DNA of 61,223 bases, from positions 1 through 61,223 of the forward strand of contig JAFLTM010000004.1 of assembly GCA_022509225.1 (NCBI GenBank). The letters run 5' to 3'. Made by a program: the position numbers and the translations under genes. Shown piece by piece: positions 36,984-46,751 of the stretch. The notes below the pieces were generated by a model. That model ran no database searches. It was not told where the DNA came from and saw nothing but the letters and a program-made list of their open reading frames with translations. How positions within the stretch are numbered: position 1 is the stretch's first letter; each line of letters begins with the position of its first letter. Source of the stretch: Muribaculaceae bacterium. GTDB lineage: Bacteria; Bacteroidota; Bacteroidia; Bacteroidales; Muribaculaceae.

Positions 36984-38104
36984 TTTATATGAAAAGGGCT
37001 TTCTTACTTTTTGTCTTGACATGCTCTCTTCTGGCATGCTCAAAACCTCATGCCATCACCATTACAAACAATTCGGAACTTACGAGAGAAAAGGAAATTG
37101 TTGAAATAGATTATTCCGATATCCGGAAACTTGACATTGGCACCGATTTCCTTTTATTGGATGAAAGAGGTGAAGAGATTCCATATCAACTGACTTACAA
37201 CAACAAGGTTATATTCCCCGTAACCATAAATGCCGGAGAAACCGCTGTTATAAAGGTTGAAAAAGGTATCCCTTCAAGATTTGACACGATAGCATGCGGA
37301 GCTTTCTATCCTCAAAGGAAGGACGACCTTGCATGGGAAAACGACAAGTCAGCCTACCGGGCTTATGGACCGGCATTGCAACAAAGCGGAGAAAAAGCTT
37401 TTGGCTATGACATTTGGACCAAATCCGTGGAACATCCGGTTGTTGCTCAAAGATATCATAATGCACTTGAGCTCGGGATTCCGTATCATAAAGATAATGG
37501 CGACGGTATGGATGTCTATACGGTAGGTCCTACATTGGGAGGGGGGACTACCGCCCTGTTGGATACGGCTGGTAATCTAATATTTCCGTGGGGATTCAAG
37601 GATTATGAGATTTTAGACAACGGCCCCCTCAGGTTCACGGCTAAACTCACCTATGATTCCGGAGAGACTCGTTTGATTTCCCTTGATGCAGGGGAATATC
37701 TCAACAAAACTGATGTCTCTTATCCAAATCCCGAAAACAATGTCATTGCTTCCGGTATTGTTATACATCGGCAAAATCCTGAAGGTTTTGAACTCTCAGC
37801 TGCCAAAAATTATATGGCTTATGCAGACCTGACTGATAATGCCAATGCGGGCAACGGTGTTATTTATGTCGGGATTGTGACTGAAGAAGCAGACTCCATG
37901 ATTAATCTTCCTTTGAAAGAACCCCAAGGAGATGCCATAGGTCATATTCTTGCTCTAAAATCTTATAAACCCGGTGAGAAATACACCTATTACTGGGGAT
38001 CGGGTTGGAGCAAGGGTTTTATGCCTGATTGGGAATCCTGGCTGAATTATCTCGCAAATTTCAGATCTCGCCTTGATTCACCCTTGTCTGTTACAGTTGA
38101 ATGA
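36980..38104 (+). CDS. DUF4861-family lipoprotein
   Basis: 374 residues (or 371 from the ATG at 36989). The first ATG overlaps the kduI stop (ATGA). Lipobox S-L-L-A-C about residue 21. The rest matches the DUF4861 type: N-N-S-E-L-T-R near the start of the mature protein, G-P-x-[18 protein letters not shown] and a C-terminal [10 protein letters not shown] segment. I know of no firm biochemical role. Its envelope location and coupling to an exported KduI suggest it acts on, or binds, the same unsaturated or keto uronate products. Confidence 0.75.
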   Translation: MIYMKRAFLLFVLTCSLLACSKPHAITITNNSELTREKEIVEIDYSDIRKLDIGTDFLLLDERGEEIPYQLTYNNKVIFPVTINAGETAVIKVEKGIPSRFDTIACGAFYPQRKDDLAWENDKSAYRAYGPALQQSGEKAFGYDIWTKSVEHPVVAQRYHNALELGIPYHKDNGDGMDVYTVGPTLGGGTTALLDTAGNLIFPWGFKDYEILDNGPLRFTAKLTYDSGETRLISLDAGEYLNKTDVSYPNPENNVIASGIVIHRQNPEGFELSAAKNYMAYADLTDNANAGNGVIYVGIVTEEADSMINLPLKEPQGDAIGHILALKSYKPGEKYTYYWGSGWSKGFMPDWESWLNYLANFRSRLDSPLSVTVE

Positions 38105-38823
38105 AAACTATCAATTACGAAAATATGCTGATCACTGAGTTTGGAATTATAGTATTGGCGGGTCTCCTTATTTTCTTCATTTATGTTTTTTGGAAAAAAA
38201 CAGACAACGGCTTTCTTTCGGATGTCGTGACTTCGGAAGGCGATGAAAGCAATTCTCTTGAATCACACTTAGCTGAGAATAACTTAAGGAATGAAACCGG
38301 AATTGTTGGAATTCCCACAATTGTTAATGAAGAAATTGAACTTACTTCTGATTTTCAATATAATATACATTCCGTCTGTAAGGGAGATCAATCGCAATTC
38401 AACACCACTTACGGAGAATTATTTCCCGAACATTATGATGATAAGCTTTCAGAGAATAAAGTGAGAAGATTGCTGCCAAATGAAATAGATTTTGTCAGAA
38501 ATGTTGAGGGATTGATAAGGGAGAGCGTGGATTCACCGGATTTCAACATATCGTTAGTCTATAAAAAAATGGGGATGTCAAGATCGCTGTTTTTCAGTAA
38601 ATTCAAGAGAATCACAGGCATGACACCATATTCGATAATGATAAACGAAAGAATGAAACATGCGGCATTGCTCCTGTCGCAACAACCTCATCTGAGTATT
38701 ACGGAAGTTTCCGACCGCTCCGGTTTCACGTCTCCCGTTTATTTCAGCAGAAGTTTTAAGAAACAATTCGGAATCTCTCCATTCAATTATCGTAAGAAAG
38801 CAATAGAAAACCCCGACCTTTGA
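38101..38823 (+). CDS. Membrane-anchored AraC-type regulator
   Basis: 240 residues; ATG overlaps the DUF4861 stop (ATGA). One hydrophobic helix near residues 11-31 (F-G-I-I-V-L-A-G-L-L-I-F-F-I-Y-V), followed by basic residues, a 100-residue linker without recognisable kinase or receiver motifs, then a complete AraC HTH domain (about 135-235; M-G-M-S-R-S-L-F-F-S-K-F-K and F-T-S-P-V-Y-F-S-R-S-F-K-K). It resembles the output end of an HTCS fused to a membrane anchor. With positive residues after the helix, the HTH should be cytoplasmic. It could be a true one-component membrane regulator or the shortened remnant of an HTCS. Confidence 0.75.
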   Translation: MKTINYENMLITEFGIIVLAGLLIFFIYVFWKKTDNGFLSDVVTSEGDESNSLESHLAENNLRNETGIVGIPTIVNEEIELTSDFQYNIHSVCKGDQSQFNTTYGELFPEHYDDKLSENKVRRLLPNEIDFVRNVEGLIRESVDSPDFNISLVYKKMGMSRSLFFSKFKRITGMTPYSIMINERMKHAALLLSQQPHLSITEVSDRSGFTSPVYFSRSFKKQFGISPFNYRKKAIENPDL

Positions 38824-38838
38824 TCCGGTCGGGGTTTT
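38807..38838. terminator. Bidirectional terminator between the kduD and heparinase operons
   Basis: Perfect 12-bp stem AAAACCCCGACC / GGTCGGGGTTTT, loop 8 bases, flanked by A on one side and T on the other. It overlaps the last codons of the AraC-type gene and ends both convergent operons. Confidence 0.88.
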
Positions 38839-38855
38839 CTTAACAACAATTCAAT

Positions 38856-40118
38856 TTATTTTTTCAATGACACGTGTCCGTCTATGGGGATTTCACCCCC
38901 TGCCCAGGCACGTTTTTGTGTCCAAGGTTCAGCCGGGTCCGTCCAGAACGGATGGTCGGCTGGCAATCCTAATGGCATGAACATGCTAGAAGTGATATAG
39001 AGACTTCCGTTATTGGTGTAGCTATTGGCAAGATTGGGTTGATGTCCCACAAATCCGAGTGCAAGAAAACCTTCATCATTGAAATTACCGGGCTGACTGA
39101 ACATGTTTTCCATCACCGCTGTCAGAGCTGAACGCACGGATCCGTTTGACAATCCTTGCGGAAGACCATATTTCCAGGCTGCCATTGCAAGAGTCTGGAA
39201 AGCTCCAAGACGATAAACCACCGACCTTCCGAATGCCGGATATGTACCCTCCGGAGATATCAGTCGTTCAATAAATTGATTATAGCGTTGCATCCTTTTA
39301 ACGGCAAGATCCGATTTTATGTTCCCGACCCATTTGTTTTCAGGAGTAGGGTGGTTCTCGACAGTTTCAAGCATCTCTATATACATCGGATGAATAACGA
39401 AGGCATTGTAGTTATCAAATGCAAGTTCCGGGCCATCGCCATACATTCCGTCTCCAAGATACCATTCATCTATTTTCTTGCCTACTGTGGTAAAAATAAA
39501 ATTATCCGCACTTTCCGGTTCCGCCATCAATAGGAAGGCTTCTATCATGCCTCGGAACAGCAACCAGTTATTGTAAGCGGGCCGGTGCTTGCGCATTCCC
39601 TTGAACAATTCTATATACCTTTTTTGGGTCACAGTATCAAGTTGCTCCCATGTTGCTTCGGGAGCCCGAAGAAAACTTTCTGCCACATAAGCGGCATCTA
39701 CAAGAGGCTGAGGATGTGAACCTCCCCATAGAAGATAATCGGGACTCTCCGGATCAACCGCATTTTTATAAGAGAGAAGCGCCCATTCATGAAGCTGTTT
39801 CCTCATCTTTCCCTCTTCGGTGCCATCGTCAGGCAATGCCAGCCATGGAGTTATTCCTGCCATAAGCCGTCCGAAACATTCCATGTAAGACACAGCAGGA
39901 TCCCTGCCGTCCCAATTTGGACTTAACTCGAGCTGCATATTTTTTCGCAGCTCTCCCTTACTCATGTTTTCTAACACAGGAGCTGCTATGGCATAGCAAA
40001 CCTCCACCCATTTTTCTCTATCGGTTTTCTCTACTTCCTTGGTTTTCTTTGCATAGACGGAAACCGCAGACAGAACAACCAATGCAAGAAACAGAATTCC
40101 TGATCTACGTGGCTTCAT
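38856..40118 (-). CDS. DUF2264-family protein, exported
   Basis: 420 residues with a signal peptide (M-K-P-R-R-S-G-I-L-F-L-A-L-V-V-L-S). The mature protein begins at D-R-E-K-W-V-E-V and has S-Y-M-E-C-F-G-R-L-M-A-G-I-T-P-W-L, W-G-G-S-H-P-Q-P-L-V-D-A-A-Y and Y-G-D-G-P-E-L-A-F-D-N-Y-N-A-F-V, the DUF2264 alpha/alpha-barrel pattern. Related proteins include beta-glucuronidases classified, as far as I recall, near GH154, so a hydrolase of a uronoside is plausible. Last gene of the heparinase operon, two bases after the GH88 stop. Confidence 0.8.
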   Translation of the reverse strand: MKPRRSGILFLALVVLSAVSVYAKKTKEVEKTDREKWVEVCYAIAAPVLENMSKGELRKNMQLELSPNWDGRDPAVSYMECFGRLMAGITPWLALPDDGTEEGKMRKQLHEWALLSYKNAVDPESPDYLLWGGSHPQPLVDAAYVAESFLRAPEATWEQLDTVTQKRYIELFKGMRKHRPAYNNWLLFRGMIEAFLLMAEPESADNFIFTTVGKKIDEWYLGDGMYGDGPELAFDNYNAFVIHPMYIEMLETVENHPTPENKWVGNIKSDLAVKRMQRYNQFIERLISPEGTYPAFGRSVVYRLGAFQTLAMAAWKYGLPQGLSNGSVRSALTAVMENMFSQPGNFNDEGFLALGFVGHQPNLANSYTNNGSLYITSSMFMPLGLPADHPFWTDPAEPWTQKRAWAGGEIPIDGHVSLKK

Positions 40119-40120
40119 TA

Positions 40121-41341
40121 TTATCTGTTTAAATTTCTTTTGCGAGTCAAAGCTTCAAGATAGTAATAATCAGCATAGTTTAGAGGCACATCTATCTCGC
40201 TCTTATGTGGGAGTGAGCCTGTGGAGTGTTTCAGGATAAATCTGCCGTTTTCATCCGGTTTGGCAGAATAATTGTCGCTGGTCAGGTTTTCCATGATTTG
40301 GTCGGCATAATCCCTGTAAGATTCAGCATTTTCCAACGGGAATGTGGAAATCTCATAAAGAGCGGAAGCAATAATTGCCGCAGTTGACGCATCTCTTGGT
40401 TCGTATGGTATTCCGGGAGCATCCATATCCCAATAAGGAATGAGGTCTGCCGGCATGTTTTCATGATTCTTCATGAAGTCAAAAGTCTTCAAGGCCTGGT
40501 CAAGATATTTCTTGTCGCCAGTTTCACGGAAACACATAGTGTAGCCGTAAATTGCCCATGCCTGTCCGCGTGCCCATGCAGAATCGTCGGAGTACCCTTG
40601 TCCCGTGTTACGGTTCAAAACCTCACCGGTTTCAGGATTATAGTCTATAACATGAAACGTGCTCCCGTCTTCACGGAAATGTTCCTGAAGTGTCTTGTCG
40701 GCATGACTCACAGCTATATTATAATAAGTGGAATCGCCCGTTAGTTTCGATGCCTCGAAAAGCAATTCAAGATTCATCATGTTGTCGATAATCACAGGAC
40801 ATGTCCACCCTTTCTTTTCCTGCCACGACCCTGGAGAGACATTCCAACTTTGTATCACGCCGGCACCCGGACGGAAACGTGTTGACAGGCTGTTGGCAGC
40901 TGTGACAAGCACGGAATCATATTTTTCCTTATTTACAAATCTTCTGGCATTTCCAAAAGAGCAGTTGATGATAAAGCCTATGTCATGATGGGATGTGAGA
41001 TTTTGTGCTTCAGATATAGCTTCGGTGTATTTTGTAGCCAAAGGTACTAAAGTGCTGTCGCCTGTAAGCTCATAGAGATACCAGACACTGCCGGGGAAGA
41101 AACCGCTTCTCCAGTCGGTCGGTCCGCAATATGCCGTGTTGAAACGGTTCACTGATGTAGATACAGGATTCAGCACCCTGTCGGTGGTGTCTGCCTCTAT
41201 TGCTTCTATCTGAAGACCCATCATAGTCTTGGCATTCTCAACACCTTGGGTCTGCCAGTCATTGGAAGTATCTGTAGGTTTTGTTGCACATCCGGAAATT
41301 ACAAGAGCCAATAATGCTCCCGAAATCAGGTTTACTTTCAT
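40121..41341 (-). CDS. GH88 unsaturated uronyl hydrolase, lipoprotein
   Basis: 406 residues; lipobox V-I-S-G-C at residue 18. Alpha6/alpha6 barrel with the GH88 marks: D-W-R-S-G-F-F-P-G-S-V-W, H-D-I-G-F (equivalent of Asp88 of Bacillus UGL), I-I-D-N-M-M-N-L (equivalent of Asp149, the acid/base) and D-D-S-A-W-A-R-G-Q-A-W. It hydrates the double bond of a terminal delta-4,5-unsaturated uronic acid and releases it; the sugar then opens to the substrate of KduI. Located between the lyase and DUF2264. A lipoprotein form places it on the periplasmic or outer membrane face. Confidence 0.92.
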   Translation of the reverse strand: MKVNLISGALLALVISGCATKPTDTSNDWQTQGVENAKTMMGLQIEAIEADTTDRVLNPVSTSVNRFNTAYCGPTDWRSGFFPGSVWYLYELTGDSTLVPLATKYTEAISEAQNLTSHHDIGFIINCSFGNARRFVNKEKYDSVLVTAANSLSTRFRPGAGVIQSWNVSPGSWQEKKGWTCPVIIDNMMNLELLFEASKLTGDSTYYNIAVSHADKTLQEHFREDGSTFHVIDYNPETGEVLNRNTGQGYSDDSAWARGQAWAIYGYTMCFRETGDKKYLDQALKTFDFMKNHENMPADLIPYWDMDAPGIPYEPRDASTAAIIASALYEISTFPLENAESYRDYADQIMENLTSDNYSAKPDENGRFILKHSTGSLPHKSEIDVPLNYADYYYLEALTRKRNLNR

Positions 41342-41367
41342 TTCAAATCAAAGTTTATGTTAATAAC

Positions 41368-43272
41368 TTATAATGCTGTGAAGGTATAAGTGTATGTGCC
41401 CGTTTTAGCAGGTTTCTTATCCTTAAGGGATATACGGGTAATTTTCGGCCCCCAGACATTGCTCAACCTCTTGTCAGGAAGTTCCTGGTCTTCGGTGACA
41501 ACATCAAACTGAGATGCGTTATACTTTAATTGTGCCTTATGTCCGTTGGCATTAATATTGACAACACCCGGAGTCTTTATGTCGACTTCACCCCATGTCA
41601 GGAAATTTACAACATTTGGTTCCTTCACTTCTTTAAGGTCGTATTTGTCGGTGACCTTCACGTCACGCCCTTTCACATTATAAGAACGAACCCAGTTATT
41701 GATGCCGGCTTCTGCAGGATATGCATCCTTGAGGTTAACTTCAAACGTGTTCTTCCCCGCCTTGGCTTCAGTGGCCTTGAAATTCTTTCCATGAGGCTGC
41801 TCATAGCCGTTGATAACGGGCAGATTGTGCCACCCACTCTGCATTGTCCAGATGTTGTAACGCTCATTGCTGAAGGTCTGGCGTGTATAGGTGCCGACAC
41901 CGGCATCTATCAGCAGGGGATAATTGTCTGCCCAAACAGAGAAAGTTCCAGCATCGTTATGGTTATGGCTTTCATCATTGAAGCCTCCTTTTGAAGCGAA
42001 GAATAGATCCTGAGGCGTAGATATATATACAAATTCGGTTTCAGGATACCATGTATAGTCCGGACGTTGGAAATTACCTTTGTGCTCTTTTAATTCCGGC
42101 ATGATTTCAAGAGCCAGGAACGTACGGTTAATGTCGCGCCCATTATTCGGAGCTCCTTTGCCATTATACATTAGGGCAGCGAAATTTTTAAGTAGATCGG
42201 AATCTACAGCCTTACCATATCTATAAACCAGATATGGCTCGCCTCCACCTCTGGCGCTTGCATCGGCAAAATTCACAACCCAACCGTCACCAACATACGA
42301 TCTGGCAATATATTCACCCATATCCTTTATAAGCTTTTCATCGGCAATATTAAGCTTTCCATCTGTTGCCATCGACAATATATCTACGTAATCAAGAGTT
42401 TTTCCGGCAGCATGACCCCAATAAGAGGGCCCTTCCTCACAGGCTCCATCCTCTTTTACATAATTCAGAAATTTGTCCATGGCCAGATTGGTGTTGTTGG
42501 CAATCTCGGCATACCTGTCGGGATCATCTTCTATCAGCATGGCTGTGAGCAAGATGTTGCTCAAGCACCATGGCGACCAGTTGTTAAGCATGCGACCGCT
42601 GTATTTACGGCTGCCGTCCCACCAGAAACTGTCATATTCCAGATAAGGATCAAGCACCCTGGTTTTCAATTCATGTTTCAGTCTCCTTGATATTTCAGGA
42701 TTTACTTTGTCGAATTCAGGCTGCATGAAATAATAGACCCAACCATAAAGGTTTCCCATATCTCCGGCAACAAGATCCACTACCGGTTGGTCGTATGGCT
42801 GGATTGACCTTCCTCCCCTCGCAGGAATATGTGCGCTCAAAGCCCATGATGTCATTTCTGCAGCTGCATATACCCCGTTTATCAATTGATCGATAAATCT
42901 TCCTTGACCCTCGGCAAGCTCTGCCATGAGAAGATCCGCCACGGCCTTGTTGTTGGCATCCATCGGGCCTTCCATTATTTGCCTGTTGCCACTTCTTTCA
43001 TACTCAAGGTAATCGGTGGCTTTAATCCTGGGCCAGTCATGTTTTAGTGCTTTCTCTCCTTGTTGGATATAATAATCCTTAGAATCTCCCAACAGAGCGT
43101 CCCATCCTGCCCGATCCGTATATGCCGGCAGATTCACCCACTCCTGATTTTTCACAAGCATTTGCTTAAGGTCATCTTTCGAAGCGCGAGATGAAATCAG
43201 ATTCCGTTCCTTATAGGCGGATGCACTAACCGCAACCATAAGGATAGCGACCAACGTTATAAGTTTCTTCAT
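41368..43272 (-). CDS. Heparinase II/III-family polysaccharide lyase, periplasmic
   Basis: 634 residues with a signal peptide ending near A-S-A-Y. N-terminal alpha/alpha toroid (L-N-N-W-S-P-W, E-E-G-P-S-Y-W-G-H-A with the likely catalytic Asn and Tyr) and a C-terminal beta-sandwich region beginning with S-H-N-H-N-D-A-G-T-F-S-V-W, the Heparinase II/III signature with the catalytic and metal-binding histidines. It cleaves uronic-acid glycans by beta-elimination, leaving an unsaturated uronate for GH88. The PL family (PL12, 15, 17, 21, 33 and others share this fold) cannot be fixed by eye; glycosaminoglycan, gellan-like or alginate-like substrates all remain possible. Confidence 0.88.
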   Translation of the reverse strand: MKKLITLVAILMVAVSASAYKERNLISSRASKDDLKQMLVKNQEWVNLPAYTDRAGWDALLGDSKDYYIQQGEKALKHDWPRIKATDYLEYERSGNRQIMEGPMDANNKAVADLLMAELAEGQGRFIDQLINGVYAAAEMTSWALSAHIPARGGRSIQPYDQPVVDLVAGDMGNLYGWVYYFMQPEFDKVNPEISRRLKHELKTRVLDPYLEYDSFWWDGSRKYSGRMLNNWSPWCLSNILLTAMLIEDDPDRYAEIANNTNLAMDKFLNYVKEDGACEEGPSYWGHAAGKTLDYVDILSMATDGKLNIADEKLIKDMGEYIARSYVGDGWVVNFADASARGGGEPYLVYRYGKAVDSDLLKNFAALMYNGKGAPNNGRDINRTFLALEIMPELKEHKGNFQRPDYTWYPETEFVYISTPQDLFFASKGGFNDESHNHNDAGTFSVWADNYPLLIDAGVGTYTRQTFSNERYNIWTMQSGWHNLPVINGYEQPHGKNFKATEAKAGKNTFEVNLKDAYPAEAGINNWVRSYNVKGRDVKVTDKYDLKEVKEPNVVNFLTWGEVDIKTPGVVNINANGHKAQLKYNASQFDVVTEDQELPDKRLSNVWGPKITRISLKDKKPAKTGTYTYTFTAL

Positions 43273-43306
43273 ACGTATTATTTTAAAGTAAAACTAATTC
43301 TAACCT

Positions 43307-43314
43307 CAAAATTA
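43307..43314 (-). promoter_or_regulatory. Candidate -7 element of the heparinase operon
   Basis: Minus strand TAATTTTG, 34 bases before the ATG at 43272; no -33 TTTG at usual spacing. The 296-base region between this operon and susC holds only control elements; a 70-codon frame in it has no support. Confidence 0.38.
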
Positions 43315-43463
43315 ATATATGAAATAAATTTTGATTATCAAAATTATCCATAAAAATATACAAATAATCCCAACTCAAAACATTGGCACAATTTTAAAAT
43401 TGGATTAAACAATATTGAAATCTTTTTGGACAAATAGTAATAATCCTTTATTCTCTTCTTTAA

Positions 43464-43471
43464 TAAATTTG
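43464..43471 (+). promoter_or_regulatory. Candidate -7 element of the susC-susD-sulfatase operon
   Basis: TAAATTTG, leaving a leader of about 90 bases before 43569. No -33 element. AAACAATAT at 43407-43415, 48 bases upstream, is the reverse complement of a 9-mer in the kduD control region. Confidence 0.38.
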
Positions 43472-43568
43472 CTGACAATATTTTGACTACAAACTTTCCT
43501 AAACGGATTTTATTCTTAATCAACAACATAAATAAATCACAAATCATTATTACCAAAATTTTAATGCT

Positions 43569-46500
43569 ATGATTAACCAGCAGACAATGAAAAAAGGCGT
43601 GTCGGTGTCAGGCTTGAGATGTCAGGGATGGTTAAAATCGGCTTTGATCGCCGGTTGTTTTCTGTTGCCTGCAGGGGTCTTGAACTCCTTTGCAGTCCCT
43701 GCGGAAGCTCCTGCAAGCGCGCCCGAAAACATGGTTACAGTGAGCGGACAAGTTATGGATTCTGATGGAAATCCTGTTATCGGTGCTTCTGTACGAGTGA
43801 AGAACAGAGCTAATGTAGGCACTGCTACAGATATGAACGGTATGTATTCCCTCAGTGTTCCGGCCAACAGCACCCTTGTTTTCACTTATGTAGGAGTGCT
43901 TCCGCAGGAAGTTAAAATCCAAAACGGACAAACCGTTTATAATGTAACTCTCCAGGAAGATGCCATTGCACTTGACGGTGTCGTTGTTGTAGGTTACGGC
44001 ACAGAAAAGAAGGTCAATCTCACCGGTTCGGTATCTTCAATAAATGCTGATGAGATTGCCGAAAATCGGCCTATCTCCAATATCTCTCAGGCTCTTGCAG
44101 GTTTGGCTGCAGGTGTGAATGTCACTTCAGCCTCCAACCAGCCTGGTGATAATAACGCCACAATACGTATCCGTGGTGTAGGAACCCTGAATGATGCGGC
44201 TCCTCTTGTTATAATAGATGGAGTGGAATCAGATATCAACACGGTCAATCCGCCGGATATTGAATCAATCTCTGTTTTGAAAGATGCTGCCTCAGCTTCT
44301 ATATATGGTTCACGTGCCGCTAATGGTGTTATTCTTATAACTACTAAAAGAGGTAAGGCAGGCCAGATCAAAGTGAATTACAACGGTTATGTGTCATTCC
44401 AGTCGATCCGCAAGACAATGACTCCACTCAGCAATTATGCGGATTATATGGAAATTATAAATGAGGGACTTTCAAATTCAGGACAGACAGAAGTTTTCTC
44501 ACAAGAAATGATAAATGCATGGCGCACCGGAAACGATCCGTTGAAATACCCGAATACCGACTGGATAGATGAAACTTTCAAGGGTTCAACATCGACTAAT
44601 CATGTGGTATCTCTCACGGGTGGTACAGACAAGATCCATTTCTTCTCTTCATTCGGATATAACTATAACCCGGGAGTGATGCCCAATGCTACCTACAATC
44701 AATATAACGCTCGTATCAATCTTGATGCCGACGTAAAGAAATGGCTCAGTCTTGGTGTGAACGCAAGCGGTCTGGTGGGCATCAGTGATCCGGGTGTGCG
44801 CGCTCAATCCGATATCTTCACCTATGCAGCCGCAACGTCACCGGGTATGGTTTTCCAGGCTCCCGATGGTCGCTTCGGTGCTCCTAACAACACTGAAGAT
44901 GATGGACAGATGGCCACCAACAATCCTATATCAAGAGCTTACAGAATCACAGGAGACACCCGTCGTAATCAAATGAGAGCTAAATTCTGGGGAACTATCC
45001 GTCCTCTTGAAGGTCTTTCATTCACAGCCACTTATAACTATCAGTTCACAGATAGCCAGCAAAGGAATAAACCGGTTTATCAAGAAGGATGGAATTTCCT
45101 CTTGGATCAGGCCACCTATAACAACTATAGTACTGTGATGACTGTGAGCAATACTGATACAAAGGTTTATCGGTTCTTCTGGGACGTTGTGGGAAATTAC
45201 AGCAAACTTTTCTGGGACAAATTCCAACTCAACGTTATGGTGGGTGCATCGAATGAAAAATACAGGTGGAGTCAGGTCTATACTTCCAAACAAGATTTGA
45301 TCGACCCGGATCTTTGGGCTTTCAATGCTGCCACAGGTGATGCAAACGCCACCGGTTATTCCACAGAATGGGCAATGCGTAGTTTCTTTGGACGTATCAA
45401 TCTGAACTGGGAAGAAAAATACTTGGCTGAGTTCAATATACGTCGCGACGGTTCAAGCCGTTTCGCCAAGGAAAGCCGCTGGGGTACATTCCCATCAGGT
45501 TCTATCGGATGGCGTATCGACAAGGAAGCTTTCATGGAGTCATTGGTCGACAAGGGTCTAACCGCTTTGAAAATCCGTGCCAGCTATGGTAGCTTGGGTA
45601 ACAACTCCGTTGGTAACTACGACTATCAATCCCTCTACACAAGTTCAGGAAACAGTTACGTGCTTGGCAACGCTCTTCAGCCCGGTCTTGCTATCGGTGC
45701 GATAGCCAACCAGCTTTTGACATGGGAATCCACAAAGGTGTTTGATATCGGTCTTGATTTCGCTCTCTTCAACAATAGACTCAGCGGGGTGTTCGACTAT
45801 TTCAACAAGAAAACAACCAATATCCTTATTTCATTACCTGCACCTGCTGTTCATGGCACCGCAAGTCTGCCCACTCTTAACAGCGCAGGGGTAAGCAACA
45901 AGGGTTTTGAATTTACTCTCACATGGAACGACCGTGTCGGTAAAGTTAATTACGGCGCTTCATTCAATGTGACCCATGTCACCAATATTGTCGACAAATT
46001 CAGAGGCACGGATAAAGACGGTATGTCAATCTCAGGCACCAACCTTATTTGGGAAGGTCACCCGATCAATAGCCAATACATGCTGAAAGTAGATCGTATT
46101 CTACAGACCGAAGCCGATATGAAGATTGTTGAAGATATGCTTGCAGCTAACCCGAATGCCTTCGCTTCATACGGAAAACCTCAGTTAGGCGACTTCTTGT
46201 ATCAGGATACAAACGGTGACGGCATCATCAATGCAGACGACCGTGTGATTGTTTCAAACGGACCGAACCCCACATGGTATATGGGACTCAACCTTAACCT
46301 TGAATGGAACGGTATTGATTTCAGCATGCTTATGCAATCACAATTAGGCGCTCACAGATATACCCAGAACCTTTATAATAATCCGGTTGTGAGATGGGGT
46401 TATCAGCTTAACAAAGAAGTGGTTGAAGGTCGCTGGTATCCCGGACGTACAGACGCTACTTATCCTCGTCTGTTAAACTACACTAACACAATTAATACTC

Positions 46501-46736
46501 AGGCGAGTGATTTCTATCTACAAAGTCTTAACTTCTTGAAAATCCGGAATATTGAAATCGGGTATTCACTGCCAAAGAAATGGATGGAAGCTATGAAAAT
46601 TGAAAGAATCCGTATCTATGGTACACTTGAAAACTTCTTTACATTCACGAAGTATAAAGGTATAGATCCCGAAGTCGCCGGTATGGGTTACCCGACCATG
46701 CGTCAGGCTGTAATTGGAGTAAATGTAACATTCTAA
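43569..46736 (+). CDS. SusC/RagA TonB-dependent transporter (uronate locus)
   Basis: 1055 residues. The N-terminus is long: M-I-N-Q-Q-T-M-K-K, hydrophobic core L-I-A-G-C-F-L-L-P-A-G-V-L; an ATG at 43587 is an alternative start. Then the carboxypeptidase-regulatory-like domain (V-S-G-Q-V-M-D-S-D-G-N-P-V-I-G-A-S, about 57-135), plug (G-V-V-V-V-G-Y-G-T) and barrel, ending V-I-G-V-N-V-T-F. It should import lyase-sized oligosaccharides. SusD follows after 15 bases. Divergent from the heparinase operon with a 296-base shared control region. Confidence 0.95.
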   Translation: MINQQTMKKGVSVSGLRCQGWLKSALIAGCFLLPAGVLNSFAVPAEAPASAPENMVTVSGQVMDSDGNPVIGASVRVKNRANVGTATDMNGMYSLSVPANSTLVFTYVGVLPQEVKIQNGQTVYNVTLQEDAIALDGVVVVGYGTEKKVNLTGSVSSINADEIAENRPISNISQALAGLAAGVNVTSASNQPGDNNATIRIRGVGTLNDAAPLVIIDGVESDINTVNPPDIESISVLKDAASASIYGSRAANGVILITTKRGKAGQIKVNYNGYVSFQSIRKTMTPLSNYADYMEIINEGLSNSGQTEVFSQEMINAWRTGNDPLKYPNTDWIDETFKGSTSTNHVVSLTGGTDKIHFFSSFGYNYNPGVMPNATYNQYNARINLDADVKKWLSLGVNASGLVGISDPGVRAQSDIFTYAAATSPGMVFQAPDGRFGAPNNTEDDGQMATNNPISRAYRITGDTRRNQMRAKFWGTIRPLEGLSFTATYNYQFTDSQQRNKPVYQEGWNFLLDQATYNNYSTVMTVSNTDTKVYRFFWDVVGNYSKLFWDKFQLNVMVGASNEKYRWSQVYTSKQDLIDPDLWAFNAATGDANATGYSTEWAMRSFFGRINLNWEEKYLAEFNIRRDGSSRFAKESRWGTFPSGSIGWRIDKEAFMESLVDKGLTALKIRASYGSLGNNSVGNYDYQSLYTSSGNSYVLGNALQPGLAIGAIANQLLTWESTKVFDIGLDFALFNNRLSGVFDYFNKKTTNILISLPAPAVHGTASLPTLNSAGVSNKGFEFTLTWNDRVGKVNYGASFNVTHVTNIVDKFRGTDKDGMSISGTNLIWEGHPINSQYMLKVDRILQTEADMKIVEDMLAANPNAFASYGKPQLGDFLYQDTNGDGIINADDRVIVSNGPNPTWYMGLNLNLEWNGIDFSMLMQSQLGAHRYTQNLYNNPVVRWGYQLNKEVVEGRWYPGRTDATYPRLLNYTNTINTQASDFYLQSLNFLKIRNIEIGYSLPKKWMEAMKIERIRIYGTLENFFTFTKYKGIDPEVAGMGYPTMRQAVIGVNVTF

Positions 46737-46751
46737 CATCAGAAGAACACT

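Noticed and set aside
43344-43556. 70-codon minus-strand frame in the region between the heparinase and susC genes
   Set aside because: Very AT-rich, lysine/isoleucine-rich product, no start signal; region is better read as divergent promoters.
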